From Amycolatopsis mediterranei (GTDB lineage: Bacteria; Actinomycetota; Actinomycetes; Mycobacteriales; Pseudonocardiaceae): 64,000 nucleotides of DNA. The notes below the pieces were generated by a model, which worked only from the letters and a program-made list of their open reading frames with translations, ran no database searches and was not told the DNA's origin. Position numbers and translations under genes: made by a program. The stretch is taken from the NCBI RefSeq assembly GCF_026017845.1, contig NZ_CP100416.1:10200081-10264080 (forward strand), written 5' to 3'. Within the stretch, counting starts at the first letter, position 1, and each line of letters begins with the position of its first letter. This document shows, piece after piece, positions 43,564 through 52,780 of this stretch.

Positions 43564-45198
43564 GTGCTTTCCGCCACGTACCCCTTTCCGCCGCTGCGGC
43601 TGCCCGTGCGGCCGACCGCGAGCCGCTTCCTGCTCGCCGTGTTCCGGGCCCGGCTCGGCACGGTGCTGAGCGCGGCCGCGATCGGTGTCGTCTGGGCGCT
43701 GCCCGGTGCGCTCATGCCGCTGGTGATCGGCCAGGGCATCAGCGCCGTCGGTGCGCACGACGGCGCCGCCGTGGGGCGCTGGGCGCTGGTCGCGGCGGCG
43801 CTCGGTGTCGCGCAGACGCTGTCCGGGACCTGGCTGCACTTCCTGAACTACGGCCAGTGGCTGCACGGCGCGGGCTCCACCCAACGCACCGTGTCGGCGC
43901 ATACCACGCGCGTCGGCGCCGCCCTGCGGGAGCACACGACCACCGGGAACCTCGTCGCGATCAGCACGACGGACATCAACCACATCGGCAACACCGTCGA
44001 GATGACCGGGCGGACGTTCGGCTCGCTGCTGGCGTTCGTCGTGGTCGCGGTGTGGCTGATCTCGACGTCGCCGCTGCTCGGGGTGGTCGCGCTGGTCGGC
44101 GTGCCGCTCGCGGTGCTCGGCATCGGGCCGCTGCTCGCGCCGCTGCAGAAGCGCAAGGCCCAGCAGCGCGAGCAGCGCGGAGACGTCAACGCACTCGGCG
44201 CGGACATCGTGTCGGGCCTGCGGATCCTGCGCGGCATCGGCGGCGAGCGGCGGTTCTTCGCCCGCTTCCGGGAGACGAGCCAGCGGGTGCGGCGGGCCGG
44301 CATCGAGGTCGGCCGGGCCGAGGCCTGGCTGGCCGCCGCGGAGATCGCGCTGCCCGGCCTGGTCACCGTGGTGATCACCTGGCTGGGCGCGCGGCTGGCG
44401 GTGGCCGGCGAGATCGGCCTCGGGCAGCTGGTGGCGTTCTACGGCGTTTCGGCGTTCCTGATCTGGCCGGTCACCGCGGCGACGGAGGCGGTCGGCTCGA
44501 TCACGTCCGGTCTGGTCGCCGCGCGGAAGGTCGTCGCGCTGCTGGCGATCCGCCCGAAGCTGGCGGATCCGGAGACGCCGGTGCCGTTGCCGGAAGGGCC
44601 GTTGGAGCTGGTGGACACCGAATCCGGGATCCGCGTCCCGGCCGGCCGGCTGACGGTCGTCGACCTGGGCGCCGACGGCGAAGCGGTGGCCGACCGGCTG
44701 GCCCGGTTCGCGGATCCGGCCGAGGGCGAAGAGGTGCTGGCCGGCGGGGTCCGGGCGGACCACGTCGCCCTCGCGGAACTGCGGCAGCGGATCGTCTACG
44801 CGCACAACCAGGACATCTGGTTTTCCGGCGTGCTGCGCGAGCAGCTGGCGCCGGCGCGGCCGGGCGGCGTCAGCATCACCGAAGCGCTGTACGCGGCCGA
44901 TGCCGACGACATCGTCGAGGCGCTGCCCAACGGCGTCGACGAGGTGATCGGCGAGCGCGGCCGCGAGGTGTCCGGTGGCCAGCGGCAACGGCTGAACCTG
45001 GCCCGCGCGCTGGCGACCGATGCCGACGTCCTGGTGCTCGACGAGCCGACGTCGGCGGTCGACGCGCACACGGAGGCACGCATCACCGAACGCGTCGCCG
45101 CGCTGCGACACGGCAAGACGACGGTGGTGTTCAGCCAGAGTCCCTTGTGGACACATGTGGCAGACGAGGTTTTCACGGCGAAGGGGGTGACGGTGTGA
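43564..45198 (+). CDS. ABC exporter half 1, ATPase domain lacking Walker A
   Basis: 544 residues from GTG 43564. A six-helix exporter membrane domain (residues ~15-300) is followed by an ATPase domain. Where Walker A should be there is VVDLGADGEAVADRLARFAD, with no GxxGxGKS/T. The signature VSGGQRQRLNLARAL and Walker B DVLVLDEPTSAVD are intact. The H-loop His is also gone (VVFSQSPLWTH). This half can only contribute the signature to a shared ATP site. The stop overlaps the next gene by 4 bases. The substrate is unknown. Confidence 0.88.
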   Translation: MLSATYPFPPLRLPVRPTASRFLLAVFRARLGTVLSAAAIGVVWALPGALMPLVIGQGISAVGAHDGAAVGRWALVAAALGVAQTLSGTWLHFLNYGQWLHGAGSTQRTVSAHTTRVGAALREHTTTGNLVAISTTDINHIGNTVEMTGRTFGSLLAFVVVAVWLISTSPLLGVVALVGVPLAVLGIGPLLAPLQKRKAQQREQRGDVNALGADIVSGLRILRGIGGERRFFARFRETSQRVRRAGIEVGRAEAWLAAAEIALPGLVTVVITWLGARLAVAGEIGLGQLVAFYGVSAFLIWPVTAATEAVGSITSGLVAARKVVALLAIRPKLADPETPVPLPEGPLELVDTESGIRVPAGRLTVVDLGADGEAVADRLARFADPAEGEEVLAGGVRADHVALAELRQRIVYAHNQDIWFSGVLREQLAPARPGGVSITEALYAADADDIVEALPNGVDEVIGERGREVSGGQRQRLNLARALATDADVLVLDEPTSAVDAHTEARITERVAALRHGKTTVVFSQSPLWTHVADEVFTAKGVTV

Positions 45199-46940
45199 AG
45201 CGGCTCCCCACGGCGTCCCGGCGGGACGTCCGGCGCTGGGCGCTGAAGACGGCGGCGAGCCACAAACGCGAGTTCGGCCTGCTGCTGGGCTCGCTGGCCG
45301 TGGCCACGCTGATCGGGCTCGCCGGGCCGCAGCTGCTCGGCGCGCTCGTCGACGACGTCGCGGCCGGCACCACGACCGGCCACGTCGACGTGCTGGCGGG
45401 GGTGTTCGTCGGCATCCTCGTGCTGCAGGCGCTGGCGCGGAAGGTCGCGCGGATGCGCGGCGCGCTGTTCGGCGAGCTGGTGCTGGCCGAGACGCGCGAG
45501 GAGTTCGTCGGGACGGCGCTGCAGCTGCCGCTCGGCACGGTCGAAGCGGCCGGGACGGGCGACCTGCTCAGCCGGGCCACCACCGACCTCGGCCGGATCG
45601 ACCACGCGGCGCGGTTCGCGGCGCCGGAGATCCTGGTCGCGGTGGTGACCGTGGTGTTCACGGTCGTCGCGATGGTGCTGACGTCCCCGCTGCTGGCGCT
45701 CGGCCTGCTGGTCGCGCTGCCGCTGCTGGTCCCGGTGAACGTCTGGTACCAGCGGCGGATCCCGTCGGTGATGCAGTGGATGTTGGACCGGTGGGCGGAT
45801 CTGACCACCAGCGTCCACGAAACGGCGGAGGGTGCGCGCACGGTCGAGGCGCTCGGGCTGACCGAGCGGCGGGTCGACGCGGCGTACCACGCGCTGGACC
45901 AGAGCATCCTCGGCGAGCGCCGGATGCGGGCGCTGCAGCTGCGGTGGCTGCCGTCGCTGGAGATCAGCTACGTGCTGCCGCTGGCGGTCATGCTGCCGCT
46001 CGGGCTGCTCGCGTACACGCGCGGCTGGGCCGGGCTCGGCGAGATCACCACGATGCTGCTGTACATGCAGGCGATGGCGGCGCCGCTCAACGAGGCGCTG
46101 TTCTGGCTGGAAGACCTGCAGGTCGCGGCGGCCGCGGCCCGGCGGATCCTGGGCGTCCGGACGGTCGTGGTCGAGGACGTGGACAAGGTGGACGAGGTGC
46201 CGCGCGGGCGTGACATCGACGTCCACGGCGTGCGGTTCAGCTACACCACCGACCGCGAGGTGCTGCACGGAATCGACCTGCGGGTCCCGCGCGGCGAGCG
46301 GCTGGCGATCGTCGGGCCGTCGGGGGCGGGCAAGTCGACGCTCGGCAGGCTGCTGGCCGGCATCGCGGCGCCGTCGTCGGGTTCGGTGCGGATCGGCGGC
46401 CAGGACGTCTCGGCGCTGACCGACGACGTGCTGCGCGGCGAGGTGCTGCTGCTGACCCAGGAGCACCACGTGTTCTCCGGGACGCTGCGGCAGAACCTGG
46501 CCCTGCCGGCCCGCCGCGCGGGCGGCGACTGGACGGACGAGGAGCTGACGGCGGCCCTGGCGTCGGCGGGGGCGACGGACTGGGTGGCGACGCTGCCGTC
46601 CGGGCTGGACACGAAGCTGGGGCCGGGCGAGCACCCGGTGCCGGCGGCGATCGCGCAGCAGCTGGCGCTCGCCCGGGTGGTGCTGGCCGACCCGCACACG
46701 CTGGTGCTCGACGAAGCGACGTCGCTGCTGGACACGGGCTCGGCCCGCGACCTGGAGCGGTCGCTGAACAGCGTGCTGGCGGGCCGGACGGTGATTGCGA
46801 TCGCCCACCGCCTGCACACGGCGGCGGCGGCCGACCGGGTGGCGGTGGTCGAGGGCGGCCGGATCACCGAGCTGGGCCCGCACGACCAGCTGCTTTCCGC
46901 GGGCGGCTCATACGCTCGCCTGGTCGCGGCGGCCAGTTAG
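45195..46940 (+). CDS. ABC exporter half 2, ATPase domain with degenerate signature
   Basis: 581 residues from GTG 45195, overlapping half 1 (GTGA). Membrane domain ~ residues 20-320. The ATPase domain has an intact Walker A VGPSGAGKST, Q-loop LLTQEHHVFSG, Walker B HTLVLDEATSLLD and H-loop AIAHRLHT, but the signature LSGGQ is replaced by GEHPVPAAIAQQLALARV. It pairs with half 1 so that only one complete ATP site forms (Walker A here, signature there). Such asymmetric heterodimers export lipids, peptides or drugs. Confidence 0.9.
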   Translation: MKRLPTASRRDVRRWALKTAASHKREFGLLLGSLAVATLIGLAGPQLLGALVDDVAAGTTTGHVDVLAGVFVGILVLQALARKVARMRGALFGELVLAETREEFVGTALQLPLGTVEAAGTGDLLSRATTDLGRIDHAARFAAPEILVAVVTVVFTVVAMVLTSPLLALGLLVALPLLVPVNVWYQRRIPSVMQWMLDRWADLTTSVHETAEGARTVEALGLTERRVDAAYHALDQSILGERRMRALQLRWLPSLEISYVLPLAVMLPLGLLAYTRGWAGLGEITTMLLYMQAMAAPLNEALFWLEDLQVAAAAARRILGVRTVVVEDVDKVDEVPRGRDIDVHGVRFSYTTDREVLHGIDLRVPRGERLAIVGPSGAGKSTLGRLLAGIAAPSSGSVRIGGQDVSALTDDVLRGEVLLLTQEHHVFSGTLRQNLALPARRAGGDWTDEELTAALASAGATDWVATLPSGLDTKLGPGEHPVPAAIAQQLALARVVLADPHTLVLDEATSLLDTGSARDLERSLNSVLAGRTVIAIAHRLHTAAAADRVAVVEGGRITELGPHDQLLSAGGSYARLVAAAS

Positions 46941-46953
46941 TCCGGAGACGTTG

Positions 46954-46986
46954 CTCCCCAGGGTGGATGACCATCACCCTGGGGAG
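46954..46986 (+). terminator. Terminator hairpin after the ABC exporter
   Basis: Arms CTCCCCAGGGTG (46954-46965) and CACCCTGGGGAG (46975-46986) pair perfectly with a 9-base loop, 13 bases after the stop. No T run. Confidence 0.75.
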
Positions 46987-47058
46987 TGACGTGTCGTCGT
47001 CCGTGATGACCGCCGCGGAAAGCGGGCGGTCGAACGACCGGAGCAAGAGCCGACCGGG

Positions 47059-47125
47059 TCCGGGGCTGTGGATAACTGACGTCCACCGCCGTCCACAGCC
47101 CCGGAACTGTCGGTGTGCCCCGGTA
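47059..47125 (-). repeat. Intergenic repeat R2 with hairpin, after purQ
   Basis: On the minus strand the 25-base block (47125-47101) is followed after 25 bases by TTATCCACA (47075-47067). The flanks of the second half pair: TCCGGGGCTGTGGA at 47059-47072 and its exact complement at 47092-47105. It lies 30 bases beyond the purQ stop and may also serve as its terminator. Confidence 0.75.
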
Positions 47126-47154
47126 GAATGGTTACCGGGGGGCGCGGCCCGCCC

Positions 47155-47832
47155 TCACGCCTTCACGAGCGCGTCCACCGCGCTGAAGAACATGCCGAGC
47201 CCGTCGTCCGACGGCCCGGTCAGCGCGTCGATCGCGTGCTCCGGGTGCGGCATCAGCCCGACGACCCGGCCGTTCTCGCTGCGGATGCCGGCGATGTCGT
47301 TGCGCGAGCCGTTCGGGTTCCCGCCGACGTACCGGAACACCACACGGCCCTCGCCCTCCAGCTCGTCCAAAGTGGACTGCTCGGCCATGTAGCAGCCGTC
47401 GATGTTCTTCATCGGGATGAGGATCTCGGCTCCGGTCTCGTACCGGGTGGTCCACGCCGTGTCGGTGTTCTCCACCCGCAGCCACTGGTCGCGGCAGATG
47501 AAGTGCAAGCCCTGGTTGCGGATCATCGCGCCCGGCAGCAGGCCGGCTTCGCACAGGATCTGGAACCCGTTGCAGATGCCGAGCACCGGCATGCCCGCGC
47601 GGGCCGCCTCGATCACCGGCGTCATGACCGGCGCGAACCGGGCGATCACGCCCGCACGCAGGTAGTCGCCGTAGGAGAAACCGCCCGGGACGACCACGGC
47701 GTCGACGTCGCGCAAGTCCTCGTCGGCGTGCCACAGCGACACGGCCTCGCCGCCGGCGTAGCGGACCGCGCGCGCCGCGTCACCGTCGTCCAGGGTGCCC
47801 GGGAAGGTGATGACGCCGATGCGCGCGCTCAC
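47155..47832 (-). CDS. purQ: Phosphoribosylformylglycinamidine synthase glutaminase subunit PurQ
   Basis: 225 residues from GTG 47832, overlapping purS by 4 bases. Class I glutaminase: GGFSYGDYLRAG, nucleophile Cys in GICNGFQIL, and the His-x-Glu of MPHPEHAID. It provides ammonia to PurL. Downstream of purS in one transcript, as usual. Confidence 0.96.
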   Translation of the reverse strand: MSARIGVITFPGTLDDGDAARAVRYAGGEAVSLWHADEDLRDVDAVVVPGGFSYGDYLRAGVIARFAPVMTPVIEAARAGMPVLGICNGFQILCEAGLLPGAMIRNQGLHFICRDQWLRVENTDTAWTTRYETGAEILIPMKNIDGCYMAEQSTLDELEGEGRVVFRYVGGNPNGSRNDIAGIRSENGRVVGLMPHPEHAIDALTGPSDDGLGMFFSAVDALVKA

Positions 47833-48068
47833 GCGTCCACCCGCGTGATGGTCCACTGCTCGATGACCGGGTTCGCGAGGAAGCCTTCGGCGATCTTCTC
47901 CAGCGTCGCGTCGTCGACCGTGTCGTCGACCTCGATCTCGAAGTGCTTGCCCTGGCGGATCTCGGTGATCCCGGTGAAGCCGAGACGGCCGGCGGCGCCG
48001 AGCGCGGCCTGTCCCTGCGGGTCGAGGATTTCGGGCTTCGGCATGACGTCGACGACGACTCGGGCCAC
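47829..48068 (-). CDS. purS: Phosphoribosylformylglycinamidine synthase subunit PurS
   Basis: 79 residues from GTG 48068, AGGAG 10 bases upstream. Compact PurS: VARVVVDVMPKPEILDPQGQAA, then VRQGKHFE-like IRQGKHFEIEV. It bridges PurL and PurQ in the FGAM synthase complex. A longer open frame upstream has no support. Confidence 0.95.
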   Translation of the reverse strand: MARVVVDVMPKPEILDPQGQAALGAAGRLGFTGITEIRQGKHFEIEVDDTVDDATLEKIAEGFLANPVIEQWTITRVDA

Positions 48069-48223
48069 GGCAGGCTGCTCCTTATTCACGCAGGTCGTGG
48101 GTACCCCGCGAGCATAGTTCACCCGCTCGACGACCTGGCGGGGCCCACCGGGAAGCCTAGACTGGCCGACGGCGCGGGGCTGCGCCATGATGAGTCGTTG
48201 ACTTCTCGCCAACAGGAGGCACC

Positions 48224-49798
48224 GTGGCCGTCCAGGAGTCCTACGACTACGTCATCGTCGGCGCCGGCAGCGCGGGGTGCGTCCTCGCCAACCGCCTCAC
48301 CGAGGATCCTTCGGCCCAGGTCCTGCTCCTCGAAGCGGGCGCGGAGGACACCGCGGACGAAATCCACATCCCCGCCGCGTTCCCCTCGCTGTTCAAGACC
48401 AAGTGGGACTGGAACTACGAGACCGTCGAGCAGAAGCACACGGGCAAGACGTCGTACTGGCCGCGCGGCAAGATGCTTGGCGGCTGCTCGTCGATCAACG
48501 CGATGATCTACATCCGCGGCAACCGCGCCGACTACGACGGCTGGCGCGATTCCCACGGCGCCGTGGGCTGGGGCTGGGACGACGTCCTGCCGTACTTCAA
48601 GCGCGCCGAGGGCAACCAGCGGCTCGGCGGGCCGCTGCACGGAACGGACGGCCCGCTGCACGTCGAAGACCGCCGGTTCACCCACGAGCTGTCGCACGCC
48701 TGGGTCGACTCGGCCGTCGCGTGGGGCCTCAAGCGCACCGACGACTTCAACGGCGAGAGCCAGGAAGGCGCCGGCGTCTACCAGGTGACGTGCAAGAAGG
48801 GGCGGCGGTGGTCCACCGCGGACGCCTACCTGCGCCCGGCGCTTTCGCGGCCGAACCTGACGGTGAAGACCCTCGCGGCCGCCACCCGCGTCGTCTTCGA
48901 GGGCACGCGTGCGGTCGGCGTGTCCTATTTGGACAACGGCGTGGAGCGCGCGGTGCACGCTTCGGCGGAGGTCATTCTCTCGGGCGGCGCGGTCAACTCG
49001 CCGCAGCTGCTGATGGTTTCGGGTGTCGGCCCGGCCGAACACCTGCGCGAGCACGGCATCGACGTCGTCACCGCGCTGCCCGGCGTCGGCGAAAACCTGC
49101 ACGACCACCCGGCGTGCGGGATCATCTGGTCCACAAAGGACACGACCGACCTGGTGGACGCGGCCACTCCTCGTGGCTTGATCCGCTACCAGCTGACGAA
49201 GCGCGGGCCGCTGGCGTCGAACATCGGCGAAGCGGGGGCGTTCTACCCGACCACGAACGGCCTGCCGGCGCCGGACATGCAGATCCACGTCGCGCCGACG
49301 TTGTTCTACGACAACGGGTTGCGCGAACCGACGGTTCCCGGGTTCACGTCGGCGGCGACGCTGGTGGACGTCGCGAGCCGCGGACGGCTGCGGCTGAAGT
49401 CGGCGAATCCGCTGTGGAAGCCGGAAATCGACCCGGCTTACTACGCGGAGCCGCGGGACATGGAGACGATGATCGCCGGGTTGCGGGCGCTGATCGAAAT
49501 CGGGCAGGTGGGGCCGTTGCGGCGGTTCTTGGACAAGCCGTTCCTGCCGGTGCGGCACGACTTGAGTGATTCCGAGCTGGCCGAACACATCCGGGAGAAC
49601 ACGCAGACGCTCTATCACCCGGTGGGGACTTGCGCGATCGGGTCGGTGGTCGACCCGGAGTTGCGGGTTCAGGGGGTGGAGGGGTTGCGGGTGGTCGATG
49701 CTTCCGTGATGCCGGTGGTGCCGCGGGGGAACACCAACGCGCCGACGATCATGGTGGCGGAGAAGGCGGCGGATTTGATCCGGGGACGGTCGGCTTAG
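48224..49798 (+). CDS. GMC-family FAD oxidoreductase (choline/alcohol dehydrogenase type)
   Basis: 524 residues from GTG 48224 with AGGAGG 5 bases upstream. FAD motif YVIVGAGSAGCVLANRLTED, the GMC signature around KMLGGCSSINAMIYIRG and SGGAVNSPQLLMVSGVGP, and the active-site His in LYHPVGTC. Family members oxidise choline or various alcohols. It converges on an aldehyde dehydrogenase, which could take the aldehyde product to an acid; an alcohol-to-acid pair such as choline to glycine betaine is possible but not shown. Confidence 0.9.
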   Translation: MAVQESYDYVIVGAGSAGCVLANRLTEDPSAQVLLLEAGAEDTADEIHIPAAFPSLFKTKWDWNYETVEQKHTGKTSYWPRGKMLGGCSSINAMIYIRGNRADYDGWRDSHGAVGWGWDDVLPYFKRAEGNQRLGGPLHGTDGPLHVEDRRFTHELSHAWVDSAVAWGLKRTDDFNGESQEGAGVYQVTCKKGRRWSTADAYLRPALSRPNLTVKTLAAATRVVFEGTRAVGVSYLDNGVERAVHASAEVILSGGAVNSPQLLMVSGVGPAEHLREHGIDVVTALPGVGENLHDHPACGIIWSTKDTTDLVDAATPRGLIRYQLTKRGPLASNIGEAGAFYPTTNGLPAPDMQIHVAPTLFYDNGLREPTVPGFTSAATLVDVASRGRLRLKSANPLWKPEIDPAYYAEPRDMETMIAGLRALIEIGQVGPLRRFLDKPFLPVRHDLSDSELAEHIRENTQTLYHPVGTCAIGSVVDPELRVQGVEGLRVVDASVMPVVPRGNTNAPTIMVAEKAADLIRGRSA

Positions 49799-49975
49799 CC
49801 GCGGTTTGCTGTTCTGGGGATTTGCTGTGGCGCCGACGGCGCGCGGCGGCTTTCCTGCTGGGTGGGCTCGCGCAGTTCGCTGCGGGCCGCAAGGTCGGGT
49901 TGCGCAGCGAGGCTCGGCCGCGCGTTCGGTTCGCGCGAGCGGCGAAGGGCGGCCCTCGGCCCCCGGTATCCAGTT

Positions 49976-50043
49976 TACCGGCGTGCACCGACAGTTTCGG
50001 CGCTGTTCCGGGGTTGCGGACCCGAATTGTCCACAACCCCGGA
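49976..50043 (+). repeat. Intergenic repeat R2 with terminator-like hairpin
   Basis: The 25-base block (49976-50000) is followed after 26 bases by TTGTCCACA (50027-50035). Arms 50007-50021 and 50029-50043 pair over 15 bases with one G-U wobble and a 7-base loop. It begins 6 bases beyond the aldehyde dehydrogenase stop and may be its terminator. Confidence 0.78.
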
Positions 50044-50048
50044 CCGGC

Positions 50049-51545
50049 TCAGCGCTTGCCGTGGAGGATCGTCACCAGCTTGGCCACCAAGGCGTCCGTT
50101 GATTCCTTGCGGGTGAACGAGGTCAGCGTCAACGGGGCCGTGAACCGCTGGCGGGCGATCGCCTTGGTGCGGGCGAACTCGCGCAAGCCCTCCGGTCCGT
50201 GAATGCGGCCGAAGCCCGAGTCGCCCACGCCGCCGAAGGGCAGGGAAGCGATGCCGGCGAACGAAAGCGGTGCGTTGATCGCCGTCATGCCTGTGCGCAG
50301 CTTCTCCGCCAGCTCCACGCCGCGGGACTTCGAGAACACCGTCGAACCCAGACCGTACTTCGTGTTGTTCGCCTTCTCGATCGCTTCGTCCATGTCGCGG
50401 ACCTTCGCGATCGTCACCGTCGGGCCGAACGTCTCCTCCGTCACCGCCTCGGAGTCCTCGGGGACGTCGATCAGGACCGTCGGCTGGGCGTAGCGGTCGC
50501 CCACCGCGTCCTCTCCGCCCAGCACCGCCTTGCCGCCGCGGGACAGGGCGTCGTGGATGTGGCGCTTGATCACGCCCAGCTGGGAAGGCATCGTCACCGG
50601 GCCGTACTGGGCCGCCTCGTCCGAGCCCGCGCGGACGTCCTTCGACCTCTCGACCACCTTGGCCACGAACGCGTCGTGGACCTTCTCGTGGACGTACACC
50701 CGCTCGACGCCGATGCAGGTCTGGCCGGAGTTGGAAAACGCGCCCCACACCGTTGCGTCGGCCGCCGCATCCAGATCGGCGTCCGCGTCGACGAGCACCG
50801 GGTCCTTGCCGCCCGCTTCGATCACCACCGGGGTGAGGGTCTCGGCGGCCGCGGCCATGATGCGCTTGCCCGTCGCCGTCGAGCCGGTGAACGCGATCTT
50901 GTCGACCCCCGCGGTCACCAGCGCCGCGCCCGTTTCGCCGAAGCCCGTGATCAGCTGCAGCACCGGCTGCTCCGGGACGATCTCGGCGAACGCGTCGACC
51001 AGCCACTTGCCCACGCCCGGCGTGTACTCACTCGGCTTGAACACCACGGCGTTGCCCGCCGCGAGCGCGTACGCGACCGAGCCGAGCGGGGTGAACACCG
51101 GATAGTTCCACGGGCCGATCACGCCGACCACGCCCAGCGGCTGGTACTCGACGGTCGCCGCCTGGTTCGACATCAGCAGGCCGGCCGAGCGCTTCTGCTT
51201 GCCGAGGATCTTCTTCGCGTGCTTGCCCGCCCACGCGATGTGCTCGATGGCCAGGACGCTCTCCAGCTGCGCGTCGGCGATCGGCTTGCCGGTCTCGTCG
51301 CGGACCACCTGGCACAGCTGCGGCAGCCGCCGGGTCAGCACGCCCTTCCAGCTCTTGAGCCGCTCGGCGCGCCCGGCGAAACCGAGGCCCGCCCACCACT
51401 CCGCCGCGACGCGCGCCCGTTCGACGGCCGCCTTGACGTCCTCCGCGGTGTGGATCGGGTAGGTTCCGACCACCTCGTCGGTCGCCGGGCTGAGCGAGTC
51501 GAAGGTCTCGCCGACCGTCGTCGGCTTCGGCTGGACGGCAGTCAT
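50049..51545 (-). CDS. Aldehyde dehydrogenase, probable succinate-semialdehyde dehydrogenase (GabD2-like)
   Basis: 498 residues. NAD(P) site IGPWNYPVFTP and FTGSTATGKRIM, catalytic Glu in VIEAGGKDP, catalytic Cys in NSGQTCIGVER. The GPWNYP form and overall layout match the GabD2 group of actinobacteria. Substrate choice (succinate semialdehyde or another) is by similarity only. It lies beside the GMC oxidoreductase, converging with repeat R2 between them. Confidence 0.88.
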   Translation of the reverse strand: MTAVQPKPTTVGETFDSLSPATDEVVGTYPIHTAEDVKAAVERARVAAEWWAGLGFAGRAERLKSWKGVLTRRLPQLCQVVRDETGKPIADAQLESVLAIEHIAWAGKHAKKILGKQKRSAGLLMSNQAATVEYQPLGVVGVIGPWNYPVFTPLGSVAYALAAGNAVVFKPSEYTPGVGKWLVDAFAEIVPEQPVLQLITGFGETGAALVTAGVDKIAFTGSTATGKRIMAAAAETLTPVVIEAGGKDPVLVDADADLDAAADATVWGAFSNSGQTCIGVERVYVHEKVHDAFVAKVVERSKDVRAGSDEAAQYGPVTMPSQLGVIKRHIHDALSRGGKAVLGGEDAVGDRYAQPTVLIDVPEDSEAVTEETFGPTVTIAKVRDMDEAIEKANNTKYGLGSTVFSKSRGVELAEKLRTGMTAINAPLSFAGIASLPFGGVGDSGFGRIHGPEGLREFARTKAIARQRFTAPLTLTSFTRKESTDALVAKLVTILHGKR

Positions 51546-51579
51546 CGGCGTCTCCCTGGAGGTCGCGGGTCAGCCCAGG

Positions 51580-52740
51580 TTACGACGTTACTGACATCGT
51601 GCCAATAGCTCGTGCGGGCTTCCGCACCAGCATTGCACCGGCGATCGCCGCGGCAAAGACACCGAACAACGGCGGGAGCCACAACGGCAGCACGCCGACC
51701 GCCAGCGAGCCGAGGCCGAAACCGGCCGCCTGCACCGTGAAACTCAAGGAGAACCCCGCTGACCTGCGATTCTTCGGCAGCAGGCGCTGGAGGTTGACCG
51801 AGGTGGCGGCCACCAGCGGACCGGTGCAGGCGCCGATCAAGGCGACCGAACCGAGGAGCCCGGCCCAGCCGAGGCCGCCCGCGAGGGTGAGCCCGCCGGC
51901 GACGAACCCGGCGAGGAACAGCCGCGGGTCGCCGGTCTTCCCGCGCCACGCGTAGAGCGCGCTCCCCGCGATGCTCGCCCCGCTCAGCACGGCGATCACG
52001 ACCGGCGCGGCGGTTTCCGGCGCGCCGAGCCGCTGGACCAGCGGGAGCGGCGCCACCTCGATCGTCGACAGCAGCAGCCCGACGGTGAACGCGCACCCCA
52101 GCCACGGCAGGTAGGTCGCGAGCCGCGCGGGTGGGACGTCGGCTTCGGATTCCACCCGATCGCGCGAACCCACGCCACGCGGGACGAGCAGCGCCGCCGC
52201 CAGGCACACGACCGCCATCGCGGCGAGCGGGACGAACGTGCCGGCCAGGTCGAGCAGCGCGACCAGCGCCGGACCGCCGATGAGCACCCCTTCGAGGAGC
52301 ATCGCGTCGACGGAGATCGCCCGCGGCAGCAACTCGTCGTCGACGGTGTCCGCGAGCAGCGTCCGGAAGCCGCCCGACAACGCGCCGCCCGCGATGCCGG
52401 GCAGCAGGACGAGCGCGATCAAGACGGGTGCGGGAGCGCCGGCGGCCAGCGCCAGCACGCCATACCCGGCGGCGGTCAGCAGAAGCAGCACGGGCAGGCC
52501 CCGCGAAGGGCCGATGCGGTCGAGCAACCGCCCGACCGGCACCGCGCACACCATCTCGGCGGCGACGTAGACCGACATCAGCACGCCGCCGAGCCGGTAG
52601 GAGCCGGTCGTCGCGGTGGTCAGCAGGGTGAACGCGAGCGGCGCCATGGTCGACGGCAGCCGGGCGAACTGGACACCCGCCGACCAGCGCCAATAGGCGC
52701 GATGGATGAACAACGACATGCTCGTACGCTTGCGGCTCAT
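51580..52740 (-). CDS. MFS transporter
   Basis: 386 residues from ATG 52740 (ATG 52719 is an alternative). Twelve hydrophobic segments in two halves, with the loop 2-3 motif VPVGRLLDRIGPSRG after the second helix and an Arg/Asp-rich central loop (RGVGSRDRVESEAD). Probably a drug or metabolite efflux pump. Divergent from an ArsR-type regulator, with a perfect inverted repeat between the starts, so its expression is probably controlled by that regulator. Confidence 0.88.
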   Translation of the reverse strand: MSRKRTSMSLFIHRAYWRWSAGVQFARLPSTMAPLAFTLLTTATTGSYRLGGVLMSVYVAAEMVCAVPVGRLLDRIGPSRGLPVLLLLTAAGYGVLALAAGAPAPVLIALVLLPGIAGGALSGGFRTLLADTVDDELLPRAISVDAMLLEGVLIGGPALVALLDLAGTFVPLAAMAVVCLAAALLVPRGVGSRDRVESEADVPPARLATYLPWLGCAFTVGLLLSTIEVAPLPLVQRLGAPETAAPVVIAVLSGASIAGSALYAWRGKTGDPRLFLAGFVAGGLTLAGGLGWAGLLGSVALIGACTGPLVAATSVNLQRLLPKNRRSAGFSLSFTVQAAGFGLGSLAVGVLPLWLPPLFGVFAAAIAGAMLVRKPARAIGTMSVTS

Positions 52741-52753
52741 CCGCGTGCGGCAC

Positions 52754-52779
52754 ACTGATTCGGGTGAGAGCGAATCAGT
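52754..52779. promoter_or_regulatory. Operator between MFS transporter and ArsR-type regulator
   Basis: ACTGATTCG (52754-52762) and CGAATCAGT (52771-52779) are exact inverted repeats with an 8-base spacer. The site ends one base before the regulator GTG and 14 bases from the transporter ATG, so a bound dimer would block both promoters. Confidence 0.8.
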
Positions 52780-52780
52780 C

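Noticed and set aside
44796..46883. A 695-codon open frame antisense to the ABC exporter
   Set aside because: Shadow of two well-supported genes; Arg/Asp/His-rich low-complexity product.
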